Origin: Apostichopus japonicus
Lineage: Eukaryota > Echinodermata > Holothuroidea > Aspidochirotida > Stichopodidae
Reading direction: 5' to 3'
DNA: 64,000 nt
NCBI RefSeq assembly: GCF_037975245.1
Contig: NC_092573.1
Span: 22,781,265 to 22,845,264, forward strand
Below, piece by piece: positions 38,052-50,196 of the stretch. The translations under genes were made by a program, and so were the position numbers. The stretch's first letter is position 1. Every line of letters begins with the position of its first letter. The notes beneath the pieces are model-generated. The model searched no databases and was not told the origin of the DNA. It saw only the letters and a list, made by a program, of their open reading frames with translations.

Positions 38052-41000
38052 ATTTGAACAATTTAATAGTCTAAAGAACTAACGCGGTACATATATGGTC
38101 GGATGGAAAAGGTATCACCAATCATTGTCGACGTTTATTGTTTCACAAAATAACATTAAAACAAAAACATAATTTTTTTGAAAATTGGTAACAAGGACTA
38201 GAAAGTAGATAAAGATATACCGCAAAATATATATTACTGCCAATTGACTAAATACACAGCGTTCACATAAGGGTTTCGTACAGACCAAAGTGTTCGGTCC
38301 ATGTTTCACCGAAACATGCAAGGAAACAATTTCCAAAAATAATTAAGAAATAAGACCATTATTTAACACACTTCTGACCATTTTAGAAGAAAAAAAAACT
38401 TGTCTTTGTTTAAATTTAAATTTTGGAATTAAATGAATATCATAAAAACAGACGTGAAAGCAGCTTTTTGGAGAACTTTGTCGGCAAGTTTTCCAAACTT
38501 TACCGAAATACTCGAGATAAGATTGTAAATGCTGGAACTAGAACACTCGCCAATGGAAGGTTCAGGATCGAGTGAGTATTTAAATAACCTGATTTAATCT
38601 TTATCGTCTGGACACTTTTCATAGTAAAACACACAGTAAAAAATGAAACTGGGCTGGTAAGGTAAGGTTTTCCATTGATATGAGATTTTAGTATAAAAAC
38701 AGACTAAATAATTCATCCAAGTCTTTACTTAGAAGGCTGCCTCAAGAGAGTAATATAAACATGATCCTCCCAAATAGATACTAGAGTGTTTTTTGTTTTG
38801 TTTTACTGTCATCAACTAAATTATTGCATTCTACTCGTCCTCTACATTGACTATTATTGAACTACGGTTATTTAACCAATCGATAGATGCTGCTGCTGGT
38901 AATGATTTGAATCAACTTTTTCAAAGATCTGCGAAATTCGTGGAGATTCTAAAACATTCCTTCCTGTTTAGTTCTTCTCCTTAAAACAAAACAAAAACGA
39001 TTCTTTAAACATTCTGAAGTTCTTGAAATTTGAATAACGAAAGGAAGGTTTAACTGAAATTATACTCTTATCCGTCGACTGAACAATTAGTAGATGCAGT
39101 AACCATCGATGGGGCTAAACATTGTCTTGTCTAAGTAAATATATAATTCGAATTTTATCATTTACCAAAACTTTAAAGTTACCGACAAAGGGGCATATAG
39201 AGGAAATATCTCAAGGATTAAGCTGAGTTAAACTTATCGCACAAGTCCCCTTGAGCTGTATACCATTTATCGAAGCAGTGTTTCCACTGGCAAGAACACT
39301 TCAATTGTATGACACCGTGTAACATCTACAATACAGTTCGATATTATGATACCTTTCCTGAGGTATATATCTTAATAAAAACATGATGATATCATTCTAG
39401 ATTAACAGTAATAATTAAACGTCATGTTTAAGTCGGTAATATAATATGGTAGTATAATAACGAGAGATATAAATACAAAGGGAATCTTAATAAAAGTTTT
39501 CTCAAAAAAAAAATTGAAAGGATAGCAGGAAATTGAAAAATGAGAAAGTTTGAAGAATAAAAAACGAAATCAAGTTACTGAAAATTTGCTATACAAGCGT
39601 TAATTTATAAAAAATAAATATCAAGGTTATTTCCTTCGGACGTTGTGTAGAGATTTATTGACTATATCAAGCAGAATTCACAAATCTAACTTTCATATTA
39701 GAAGTAACTATATAATTTCTCAAAAAATTGGCATTCAATTTGGGAAGTTTTTAGTTTTTTTTCGATTAACAAATACTCTTCTTTATATAAGTCTTGCACT
39801 CCATCTTACCTCTAAAGCCATTCTCGCTCTATCAATTACAAATCCTGAATAATGTTTTTTTTTTTATAATTTGAACGAGATTTATGTTTAACTTTTATTT
39901 ATGTTATACACAAGAGACTTAAAACAGTAAAATACAAAATGATGGAAAAAAAAAACACATTCAAAACTTAAATATGAGGTAAAAACTATGAACTATTGCT
40001 TTTGCAGATTACATAAAAGAACGAAAACCAACACATAATTACGTTATACGTTGTATTTCATCCACTTACATGCGCAAATTATGATAAAACAATTAATTCT
40101 AAATATATAAAAAATATATAAGCTATATATAGCTTCACTTCTATTCTATTCAGAACGCGGTACAATTTTTGGAAGCAAAAATTTGTATAGTGTTACATTG
40201 AATGGATAACATAGGAATACATGTTACACTTAATGCATTACAAACTATGCGTTCTAACCTTAACTGGCTTGTGGTCTGCAGTAATTTTGATGTTGTAGGA
40301 AGAAATTCGTCAACTTTATCAGACCGAAAATTCGTGGTTTTGATATCTTTCTCTCTCTCGCTCTCATACGTCCACTAACTGAACAAATACATTGAATGTT
40401 TGACCAAAAAAATATCTTAAGAGTAACGAAAGGAAACAAAGGATAAATATCTATTAAAGAAAAATGCTAAAAGCCGGTCTAGAAACATCATCATTAGCGT
40501 CACCATTCTGTTAGAAGCGACGACAAAATCCCTTTGCCATTTTTTATTGTTATATTTTTATTTCTTTACAACACAAGTTAACGAAAAGTACACTTAATCT
40601 GTAGTGCTTGTTCAACATTCCTTTTGAATTGAGGGGTGTTTAAGCTGTGACTGCAACTTTTTCGATGTAAAAACTAAGACAAAATAACAACTTATGGCGC
40701 CCGGCGTCTGGCAAACTGAACCCTACCAGAGCATACCGCATAAAACACCAATATTAAAACTACTCATGAATGTCAGGAGGTATGTTAAGTGTGGTCATAG
40801 TTTAAAGGAAGATTCATTGACTTTATTAACAACATTGTATGTCTCTAAGACCCTCTATGATTTACCGTGTGACTCCAAGACTAACATTTTAATATTTCAT
40901 AACACATTTAGGGCGAATAAATGTTTAGAAACGAGGCTGGACTGTATAAAGGTTATCCTTTTATGTTAAGGATATCATACATAGTTGGTAAAGTATATTC

Positions 41001-41390
41001 TGGTTTGTAAGTGGCTTTTTTTTTTAAAGAATCTATAATGTTGAAATCAAATGTGCCTCGTCTAACATTCTCTATAGAATGGGTCTTTTAGTGGACTTGT
41101 GGGGTATGTGAAATTCAAGTCGATTTTAATGACATGCATGCACATCACCGAATGGGTCATTAAATTGACGGCGAATGAAATATTTCTGCCATCGATTTGA
41201 AACTTAGTCACAAAAAAGTGGTCCTGAAAGGATAAAAATATCAGAAAATTTTTTATATTCATTCTCGAACAATTTAAAAAAAAATAATCAATTTAATTTT
41301 AAACTTGAGAATATGTCAGTACAATGTGACTTTGTCAGCCACGTATTGTTTCTAAACTAATCAAAGTGTCGTTTGCAAAATATCCCATAG
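38052..41390. other. Non-coding stretch
   Basis: No gene recognised. Frames at 39643-39852 and 40694-40969 have no domain that I know. Short T and A homopolymers and a CTCTCT run near 40350-40365 are present. Confidence 0.5.
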
Positions 41391-41462
41391 ACAAAACGAC
41401 AGACAGAAGGAAAGAAAATACATAGAAAGACAGACAGACTGGAAGACAGACAGACAGACAGT
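41391..41462 (+). repeat. Impure (GACA)n microsatellite
   Basis: GACAGACA runs with interruptions such as GGAAAG and CTGGAA. It is the same tetranucleotide class as the GTCT tract at 21.6 kb, on the opposite strand. Confidence 0.85.
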
Positions 41463-41624
41463 TTTCAGAGCCATGACATCAAAATTCCAGTATGAAAAAA
41501 ACTATACAACTTTATGATTACATTATATTTTTATAACTTTTGTTTAGTTCATTATTATTTTTATAGCTGTGACGACATTGAACGTCAAGATTATGTTTTA
41601 TGGAACGCCAAATGACGCCAAATT

Positions 41625-42060
41625 ACGATGATAATATGAAAGTAAGAAGATGATATAAAAGTACAAGATGATTGTGTAAAAGTACACAATTTATTTCTCC
41701 ATCTTTTTATTTTCAACATTCATTGTAAAAGTGACAAAAATAGCAATATCTGACAATGAGAAATCGTTATAATAACGAAGACGTTGGAAAATATTAAATA
41801 AATGCCCTCTTCTTAAAAACGAATATAAATATATAAAATACTAATAATATAACGTTTTTTTAAATAGAAAAGGGAACATACCATATTATTTCTTTTCTGT
41901 AAAATTCTTCTGTGTTATTCTGAAATAACAGGTTATGATATAAATGTACACGATGATCATATGAAATTACACGATAATGATATAAATCTACACGATGATA
42001 ATATGCAAGTACACGATAAGACTGTAAAAGTACAAGAGATATTGTAAAAGCATCGTACAT
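41625..42060. repeat. Degenerate repeat of GATGATAATATGAAAGTACAC-like units
   Basis: Two clusters, about 41625-41690 and 41932-42055, repeat words such as GATGATATAAAAGTAC, CGATGATAATATGCAAGT and ACACGATAATGATATAA, with an approximate 24-28 bp period. The stretch between them is unrelated AT-rich DNA. Diverged and probably old. Confidence 0.65.
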
Positions 42061-42880
42061 TTTCATTTGATCGTGTAATGTTGCGGGATTCTTGGCGGTC
42101 AATATACCTGGGTTTTTCCGTTGTGCTTCACAATGTCTCCTCCCATATAAACCACAGATTGTAAAGAATTTTGCCTAATGAGCAGTTTGCAATATTTTTG
42201 CCATACACAGAGATGTTTTGTGTATAGTAAAATATATATATATATGCTTCCTGTTCAAGGTAATTAATCAGGTTTCCACATACTAACTTTAATTCATTAA
42301 CCAAACCGACTTAAAGAAGGTGAATAAATCAAATTGAAGGAACGGATATACTCTTATATATTGATTTAAGGATTTTACAACGATAAAAATTAGCAGGCAA
42401 ACAAGCGATACAACAAAAAGAATAGAATGTAGCAGCATAGGATTCTGGGCAGTATAGTCTCTGAGAAGAGCAACATCAGCTTATACGGGGAAACTATCCT
42501 AGTTATTTGGCTGCTTTAAACATATCCTGCAGGTCTTAAAATTATTTCAATTATATGATGATATTTTGTTTCGTCTTGAACCAACCTGCTTATATCACTC
42601 TATAGTTTGTTCATAATATTCCGAAATAAATTTTACATTAGAATGTGTCTGATGTGCGTGATGTTACGCAACATTACCTTTATAATATATCATGTTAGGT
42701 AATAACTGTCAATTAAGTTCTTAGAGGCATCTCTAAATGTTATCATTACATTGTATAACGAATGTAAAGATAATACGAAATCTCACTGTATATGGCTCAT
42801 ACACCTGTATATACAAACAACAGCTATAGTATACTGTAATGAACAATATTAGTCTAGATCTCATAACATCTAGGAAACTT
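42061..42880. other. Non-coding stretch
   Basis: A TA run lies at about 42232-42245. No gene recognised. Confidence 0.5.
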
Positions 42881-43164
42881 GTATTGCATTGTTTTGTATT
42901 GTTTTGTATTGTATTGCATTGTATTGTATTGTATTGTATTGCATTGCATTGTATTGCATTTATTGCATTGCATTGTATTGTATTGTATGTATGTATTGTG
43001 TTGTATTGTATTGTATTGCATTGTATTGCATTGCATTGTATTGTATTGTATTGCATTGTATTGTATTGTATGTATTGTGTTGTATTGTATTGTATTGCAT
43101 TGCATTGTATTGTATTGTATGTATTGTGTTGTATTGTATTGTATTGTATTTGTATTGTATTGTT
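42881..43164 (+). repeat. Degenerate (TATTG)n pentanucleotide array
   Basis: About 280 bp of TATTG units with GCATT variants and a few GTATGTATTGTG interruptions. TATTG is the reverse complement of CAATA, so this is the same repeat class as 31424-31770 in inverse orientation. Within it, a block of about 60-65 bp containing TATGTATTGTGTTG recurs near 42988, 43069 and 43119. Apparent frames through it on both strands are repeat artefacts. Confidence 0.95.
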
Positions 43165-44074
43165 TCGATGTTTTCGTAACGTATGATCAAGAAACGTTCG
43201 TTTTGACGGAAGTTAGAAATCAACGACCGCAACTTAATCGGATGGGTATTTGTGTGTATGGCGATGGGGGAGGGGGATGCCGGGGTGGATGCAGTATTCG
43301 CCCTTCCACTCATGCGCGTAATCTTGGTGTAATTTTTGATTCCAATATGTCTATGAAACGCCACATTTCCAAAATAACAAGTTCTGCTGCATTTCATCTC
43401 AGAGGCATCTACAAATTACGAAACTATTTAAATGATAAGGCAACTGAACAAATTGTACATTCTTTTATCACTTCAAGGTTGGATATGGGCAATTCCTTAC
43501 TCCTCGGTCTTCCACATGAACAGATTCACAGACTCCAATTAATCCAAAACTCAGCTGCACGTATTGTAACTCATTCTCATAAGCATTGTCATATCCACCC
43601 TGTCTTAAAACACTTGCACTGGCTACCTGTAAAATATCGTATTATGTATAAAATTCTCCTTATTGTTTATAAATCACTTAAAGGACATGGTCCAATGTAT
43701 ATTTCTGACTTATTACATATGTATGTCCCCTCTCGTAATCTAAGATCCAGCTCTCAATTTTTATTATCTGAAATTAAGTCCAAACATTCTTGGGGGGATA
43801 GGTCATTTATTGTTTCTGCCCCTCGCTTATGGAACCAACTTCCCTTAAAAATCAGAAAAACATCTACTCTCTCTAACTTTAAGAAGAGCATAAAATCACA
43901 CTTAATGACGAAAGCTTTTATATGATCTTATACCATTAAGTTTCTCTTCTGTCATTGTTTTGTATTTTTCTGTATTATTTGTATCATTTCTCATTGTCAT
44001 TTGCGCCATGAACATTCTTTGAGTGGTGTGTGCGCATTATAAGTCTTATTATTATTATTATTATTATTATTATT
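43165..44074 (+). mobile_element. 5'-truncated LINE with (ATT)n tail
   Basis: The recognisable element begins near 43290 in the reverse transcriptase C-terminal region, passes a stop at 43923-43925 and a 3' untranslated region with GTGTGCGCATTATAAGTC, and ends in an ATT tail at about 44042-44074. The tail and the protein pattern fit the CR1/L2-like group of non-LTR elements. The boundary with the flanking pentanucleotide array is not sharply defined: 43165-43289 is unassigned sequence including a GGGGGAGGGGG patch. No target-site duplication was identified. Confidence 0.8.
43299..43925 (+). pseudogene. LINE reverse transcriptase C-terminal fragment (CR1/L2-like)
   Basis: About 208 codons, open to a natural stop. 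Landmarks in order: ARNLGVIFDSNMSM (the Leu-Gly-Val-xxx-Asp block just after the polymerase core), SFITSRLDMGNSLLLGLP, RLQLIQNSAARIV, HLHWLPVKYRIMYKILL, a PSRNLRSS block, and a final PRLWNQLPLKIR followed by a Lys-rich FKKSIKSHL tail. These match the conserved thumb and C-terminal region of CR1/L2-type ORF2 proteins. The endonuclease domain and catalytic palm are missing, so the fragment cannot be active. The frame extends upstream to 42879 without a stop only because the pentanucleotide array is stop-free; residues before 43299 are not LINE protein. It has no internal stop or frameshift, so insertion was probably recent. Confidence 0.85.
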
Positions 44075-46801
44075 TAAAAGGGTGTGGTGTTCAGGTCGTT
44101 AAACCAACTTGGATGTAGGGGTAGTGGTAGTCCTCCCCAGAAAATTAAAATGTTTAGACTTGAAGTATGGTACATTCGACTGAGGCATATTTAGCCAATT
44201 AATAAGGTCAACACACAAGATTTTACTAGGTAAATACTTTCAATATTCCGTATGGGGTTTAAATGGTTAACAAAATAACACACCCCCTGGATCGGCGAAT
44301 GGGGGAGTGAAGGGGTATGCCTGACCCGCCATACAATTATATACCGGTAAGCCCAAAAGAGATTCTCTGGAATGAAACACTTTATCTTTGTCACCATAAG
44401 AGATAGCGGCAGGCATCATGGGGTCGGGACTACAGACTTTTCCCCAACAGTCCATTTGGGAAAACTGTTAAATATTGGGGTGGGGGCGCGATAGTATGAG
44501 ATTTATGAGAAGAGCTATAAGTGTGCCCGTGACATAATTGTCCCTGTTGGCCGACCGACATGCCCTCAACGCCTCTGGATAGCAGGGGGTGGGGATGGGG
44601 GGTGGATTTAGCTCCAGACTAGAAAACTCGATTCATCTTTAACCTTATTCATAGGCTATTATCCTTACCTTTAGAAAATCTATCTTTATGTCTTTACACC
44701 TCCCAAACGAAACAAAATATTTTTGGGGAAAATAATATTTCGATACACCATGTTTATTTGTATGAATCTCTATCAATCATCTTACATACTATTTATTGTT
44801 TTATATATCCTTTTTTACAAGCTTGGGTAGGATCCATAGCGTTAATTTAACACATACACTCTCATACACACGCACATATACACACACATGAAATATCTCT
44901 TTCCATTGAAATCCTCAAATTTAAGTTTTAAAATTTGCATTCACAACCTCATTGTTATTCAATATAGTTTCGTTCTGGTAGTAGTCTCAGCACCTGCGTA
45001 CTAAGGATATAAATATTACACTGAACTATACTCTCAAGGGAAGAATGAAAACGGGACAGCTTTCGGGATGGGGATACGATTGGCTAACCATGCGCTCCTC
45101 TCCGTTGAATCTGGGCGTTACCTCCTGCTGACTGTTGGGCAGTTTAGCATCCAAAAGAAATCAAGGTTTTTTTTCTCGTTAATTCAATGAAACCAAAAGC
45201 TTACAAACCTTTTCGAGAGAGGTAAATCAGCAAAATAACTAATTATCAGTGCAGTTAGATCCCGAAACGATGTTTTAATTATAATTTTGCAATATAAATC
45301 TAAACGAGAAAACGCGTTTAATAAGACAAACTCATTCATCCTTTAAGGCGGAAAGATGCTAGTTAGGTGTTGAAAAGGTCTCAAACGCCAGATTGCTTTC
45401 GATGTTGTGGTGAAAAAAAATATACTTGGGTTTCTTTGCGTGAAGTTAAGATATTAATCGAAAATTGATGGCTTGTCATGAAAAGACAATTATTTCCATA
45501 CCTGATTAGCCTACCTTATGTTAGGTGTCAGAAAACACGTCTCTGATGTTTCATTTAAGTCTGTTTACGGTGCTTGGCTAATAAGTCTGTAGGACAAGTC
45601 TTGTTTCCAAACAAGCCGGGAAAAAAAGAAGGTAAAAAGTGCAAAAAAAATTATTAAAAAATGATAACAAGCACAAAATCATCTCACGTATTGAGAAATA
45701 CTTAAAAATATTGTGAGTTTAATATGATTTTTCCATAATTCATTAAAGCGGTATATAAGATGACCTTTAACGCAATATTTAAATAAGGAAAAGTTGTCAT
45801 ATATACAAGTTTAAAGAAAATGGAGAATTATGCGTTCATCTTCAGATTCAAATAACTGGATGATTTGACATTCAAAAACTTTGTAAATCGTAGACATAAC
45901 TTGTTAATTATTCCAGCGTATTCTGTTTAACTTTGAATGGAAGCTATCGTGAATTTATGCATTACGGCTATATAATGTAAGAACGGCTGAAGCAAAAAGA
46001 ATCATAACAATGTTAGACCCACAGAGTGTAAAAGGAAAATTAGTAACTGTACCTTGATGATTATGGTTATTATTCCCGAAATTTCCCAAAGTTAAAGGAT
46101 GACTTCATGCAACATTTGAGTTTCGATTTGTTATTTTCCACAAAAAAAAAACGAAAAGAAAAATTTGAGTACTATAGTGATGTTTCTGCAGCTATTCTGG
46201 TTTTCAAGATAATCACATTTTTTAAAAATCAATATACCACTGGAATGTCCCTTTAAGGCTAAATTGATGATGACGTATGCACGTCAGTGCAGGTCTAAAT
46301 GTTAATGCACTGTTTTACAAATTATAAAAACGTTACGAAAAAGGTTCTCTAAGCTTCACATTATCAGAAGAGCACCATTTTGTCTGTACTATACAAGGTC
46401 ATTTGATGCCATCGATGTCCAACGGTATCATTTTCCATTGACTATTGTGTTGCATCTGATGAACTCACCTATAGTCTGTGTAATTAGAATATATTGTACA
46501 GCCGCTTTATATGATGTATCTCAGCTGTTGAAAGGGTCATTTTCAAAAGTTAATAATATCACATAACGGACTTTTTTTTGTCCATGTCTTCAAATTGTTT
46601 GTTACTGGGATTTTGCTGAAGGTTCTTCTGACCTACGTGGACGTGTTGGTAGACAGAAAAAAGGAAACAGTTTTTGAATGTATGAAGTTATATTGTAAAG
46701 TCATTAGATTTTGTAATCGCGTTTTTTTTTAAATTAATGGGGAAAAAAGACAGTATAAATGCGTTGGTACACAAATTTCTCTAGCTGGAACAGAATAATT
46801 T
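44075..46801. other. Non-coding stretch
   Basis: Includes a moderately GC-rich patch at about 44270-44620 with G runs (44478-44486, 44585-44604) and a CACACA-rich patch at about 44856-44889. No gene recognised. Confidence 0.5.
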
Positions 46802-46869
46802 CCTTTCCGTATTCCTTACGTTACGTATTCCTTACGTATTCCTTACGTATTCCTTACGTATTCCTTACA
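46802..46869 (+). repeat. 11-bp tandem repeat (ACGTATTCCTT)n
   Basis: ATTCC recurs at 46811, 46827, 46838, 46849 and 46860; after one irregular 16-bp step the spacing is exactly 11 bp. The irregular step holds an extra TTACG. Confidence 0.93.
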
Positions 46870-48416
46870 TAATCGCTCAAACATTTTGTCACAGACACTT
46901 TACCGTTTTGAATTACCTTTTATTTTGTTTACGGTGAAGAATGAGACGTTACATTCTTAAACATATATGAAGGATGATTCGATTTATATTCAGGGATAAA
47001 AATGGGATAAATTTACGTTTTCAATTACTATTATTTTTATACTGATATGATATGAATATCACAACAAAGTATTAATAACTCCAGAAAGTCCTTTATTTTC
47101 CAAGTTCAAAGCATTTACCTATATCGGCGGTGTTTTCATGACCAACTTGTCCAGCCTATAGGTGTGTATGTAATAATCGGAACAGAAGTGACATATATAT
47201 TTAAGCAACATTTAGAAATGGATTTCGAATTTTCAAATTTCCTGCAGTACTTGCATTGAAACAACCATTTTGAAAAAAAAAAACAGTTGTTGTTTTTTCT
47301 TCTCGACAAAATTTAGGAAATTAATTAACCATCTGGTTTGAAGTGTTGATGGCTCAAAAAATGTACAGGGAAGAGTATAATTATAATTATGAATGTGGTG
47401 ATGAACTGAATAAAAAGTTAATATTATTTGACAAGTAAAGAAATTAGTAAATCAGATAAATGTCAAACCAACGAACAGTGATTAACAATATTTGCGACGT
47501 CATATTTCTTTGATAAACCTTTGTAATGTTTTTAGTCATTCTGTTCTTTTTTTCAGAATAATATCAAATATTTACTACATGTATGCAGCACGGCGTATGA
47601 GAGATTTACCCTCAGCATGCAGGCCAAAATCTCAAAGTGGACAAAGTGAGTGATCCTTGTTAAGCTGTTGAGTTATCGCCCGCTGTTTTCATCGGTAAAT
47701 ATATACCTTTTTTCAGAATGAAGGGAGTGTGTCTTGTCAATTTGACCTTAAACGTTGCAAGGGCTTCTAAAAAATCCTAAGTAACGTATATATGTGTACA
47801 GATATCCTTATGATATCATAATATACATATATATATATATATATATAGTGGTGGAATCATATCAAAATATATTTATAGTTGTATATACCCGTACTTGTAG
47901 AATAAATAATTCACTGTTTGTGTCTTCTATGTATATGCATATATATGGTAAAGAATGATTACGCATTTAATGAATTCCAGTTAACATTGCTTTTCATGAA
48001 TTGTATTTACTACGTGTAACGACGCATGAGTTCGTGTATAACAACAGTAAGAGTAAGAATAACTTTATTAATCCTTTAAACGGAAACTATACAGCGCTCC
48101 GTGCAAAGCAATAAAACATAAAGAGTAAGTCATACGTAGGATTTAGAAACCGGCAAAAAAAAAAGGATATAAATGATCGAGGTTCAAATGTTAGAACATG
48201 CTATACTAGTCTCTGCTCATTACGACATTATCTCATTATTACGCAATCATTTCAAGAAGAGGAAGAAATCTACTCCTAGGTTGATGTAATCTTTATTGCT
48301 CTTATAAAGTTATTGTAATATAACCTTGCTCAGCGTCATCGACGATTTTATTCCTATAGCTCCAAAATTGTATTATTATTATTTACCTCTACAATGTCCT
48401 TACACTAAGAAGGCAT
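46870..48416. other. Non-coding stretch
   Basis: A TA run lies at about 47822-47848. No gene recognised; open frames are all short. Confidence 0.5.
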
Positions 48417-48585
48417 AATTCGGAGAAACTACGTTTATTTTGATGAAATAATTCGGAGTAATTACGGTTATTTGATGAAATAATTCGGGATGATTTCGGT
48501 TATTAGATGAAATAATTCGGATTAATTTCGGTTATTTGATGAAACTAATTCGGAGGTATTTCGGTTATTTTATTAAATGCGAATC
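48417..48585 (+). repeat. 32/33-bp tandem repeat, about five units
   Basis: AATTCGG begins units at 48417, 48450, 48482, 48514 and 48547. Each unit continues with a variable A/T segment, then TTCGGTTATTTGATGAAAT or a near variant. The first unit is the most diverged. Confidence 0.92.
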
Positions 48586-49350
48586 TAGATAAATAGTCTA
48601 CTTTGTCTTTATATGAATTGGGGATGAAAATAAAAGGGACTACTTTTTACTGGGATTACTTATAATAGGATTAATAGGGACTACTAGGGGTTAATTTGAC
48701 TGATACCTCATTCATGTTACACGTTTAATAATTTTCGTTTCGGTAATTTTAGAGTAATCATAAGTAAAAGTCTGCTAAAACTTACTTTAAAGTCACTAAA
48801 TTTAAAGCATGTATTAACTTATTGACATCTTCTTCGATTGCCAGCGTAAACTCTCGTGTGACATACTATAAATTCATTTTGTGAGGAAAATCCGTATACT
48901 TTTGTTGAGACTTTAAGAATTTCCTTTTTTATTATAAAGTGCCCTTTGTTGAAAAATTGAAAACCAAATAGTAATTAATAGAACGCCCATATGATAGGGG
49001 TCGTTTGAGATGATTTTTTATAGTTTGGCACCGAAATGTTCCATTATACGATATATGTATGCACCCGCACGGGTTGAACCCTCCTTCGCCACCTCTGTGT
49101 ATAACTCTAAATATCAGGGATCGTAACCAGCTATCATCTTCGGTCTATTTAGTGCTGTGGGTCTAGTCAGAAATTCCATTTCGTTTTGAGCAACCTACAC
49201 AAACCTTTGAAATTTTTTTTCTGGACAAATGTTTAATTTTTAATACAACTTTTTGAAATATGAACGTAAATACATAACATGAAATTATGCTGCAACTCTT
49301 GTTCTGAAGACAAGCAAACTTACTATACCACACATCAGGAGGTCACATGT
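48586..49350. other. Non-coding stretch
   Basis: No gene recognised between the 33-bp array and the palindrome at 49.35 kb. Confidence 0.5.
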
Positions 49351-49384
49351 CACATATTAATAGATTCAAATCTATTAATATGTG
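49351..49384. repeat. 34-bp palindrome with 16-bp perfect arms
   Basis: CACATATTAATAGATT is followed by CA and then its exact reverse complement, AATCTATTAATATGTG. It can form a cruciform or hairpin. It is not part of an array and has no visible gene next to it, so a role as a transcription terminator or protein site is not supported here. Confidence 0.9.
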
Positions 49385-49547
49385 ATTTTTAATCATCAGA
49401 AATTTTGCTCTAAAACATGTAATAACATGGATAATTTGTGAAAGTTTTTTCAGCCTCTGTACTCCAGCAACAAATAATTATGGGGCATTCTTCAATTTTG
49501 AAACAAATAGTTTCAACTGTCAAGTCGCCATTATAGTTGTAGAGATA

Positions 49548-50041
49548 ACATGAAGTTACTCATTAATAAGAGTGAAAGTAAAACCCCGTAAAGAGTGATA
49601 ATGGAGTCACTCATTGAGAAGAGTGAAATTAAACCACGTAAAGAGTGATCATGCAGTCACTCATTAATAAGAGTGAAATGAAACCCCGTAAAGAGAGATC
49701 ATGGAGTCACTCACTGATAAGAGTGAAATTAAAACCCCGTAAAGAGTGATCGTGAAGCCGCTCATTAATAAGAGTGAAATGAAACCCCGCGAAGGATGAT
49801 TGTGAAGTCACTCACTGATAAGAGTGAAATTAAAACCCCGTAAAGAGTGATCGTGAAGTCACTCATTGAAAAGAGTGAAATGAAACCACGTAAAGAGTGA
49901 TCGTGAAGTCACTCATTAATAAGAGTGAAATGAAACCCCGTAAAGAGTGATCGTGAAGTCACTCGTTAATAAGAGTGAAATGAAACCCCGTGAAGGATGA
50001 TTGTGAAGTCACTCATTGATAAGAGTGAAATTAAACCCCGT
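49548..50041 (+). repeat. 50-bp minisatellite, about ten units
   Basis: Units have the order GTCACTCATTAATAAGAGTGA, AATGAAACCCCGTAAA, GAGTGATCGTGAA, and repeat at 50-51 bp (for example GAGTGAAA at 49570, 49621, 49671 and 49721). In each unit the complementary hexamers TCACTC and GAGTGA alternate, so two overlapping hairpins are possible per unit. Copies differ mostly by point changes; several differ at the same positions (AAGAGTGA versus AAGGATGA), which suggests a higher-order pattern. Confidence 0.95.
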
Positions 50042-50124
50042 TATTTTATTTAGCCTCTTTAAAATTTGTCGTTAGCTCTATATGAGTAAAGAAGAACGAT
50101 TACCGGTATTTTTAATTCATGTGT

Positions 50125-50196
50125 CTGTAGCGACTATCCGGAGGAATTGAGGGCACATGTCTATAGCGACTATCCGGAGGAATTGAGGGCACACTA
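50125..50196 (+). repeat. 36-bp tandem duplication
   Basis: Two head-to-tail copies of a 36-bp segment with AGCGACTATCCGGAGGAATT, starting at 50125 and 50161. The copies differ at only a few positions near their edges, so the event is recent. Confidence 0.93.

Noticed and set aside
49548-50041. Possible CRISPR array
   Set aside because: The 50-bp units are repeated throughout with no unique spacers, and the context is animal-like, with no cas genes.
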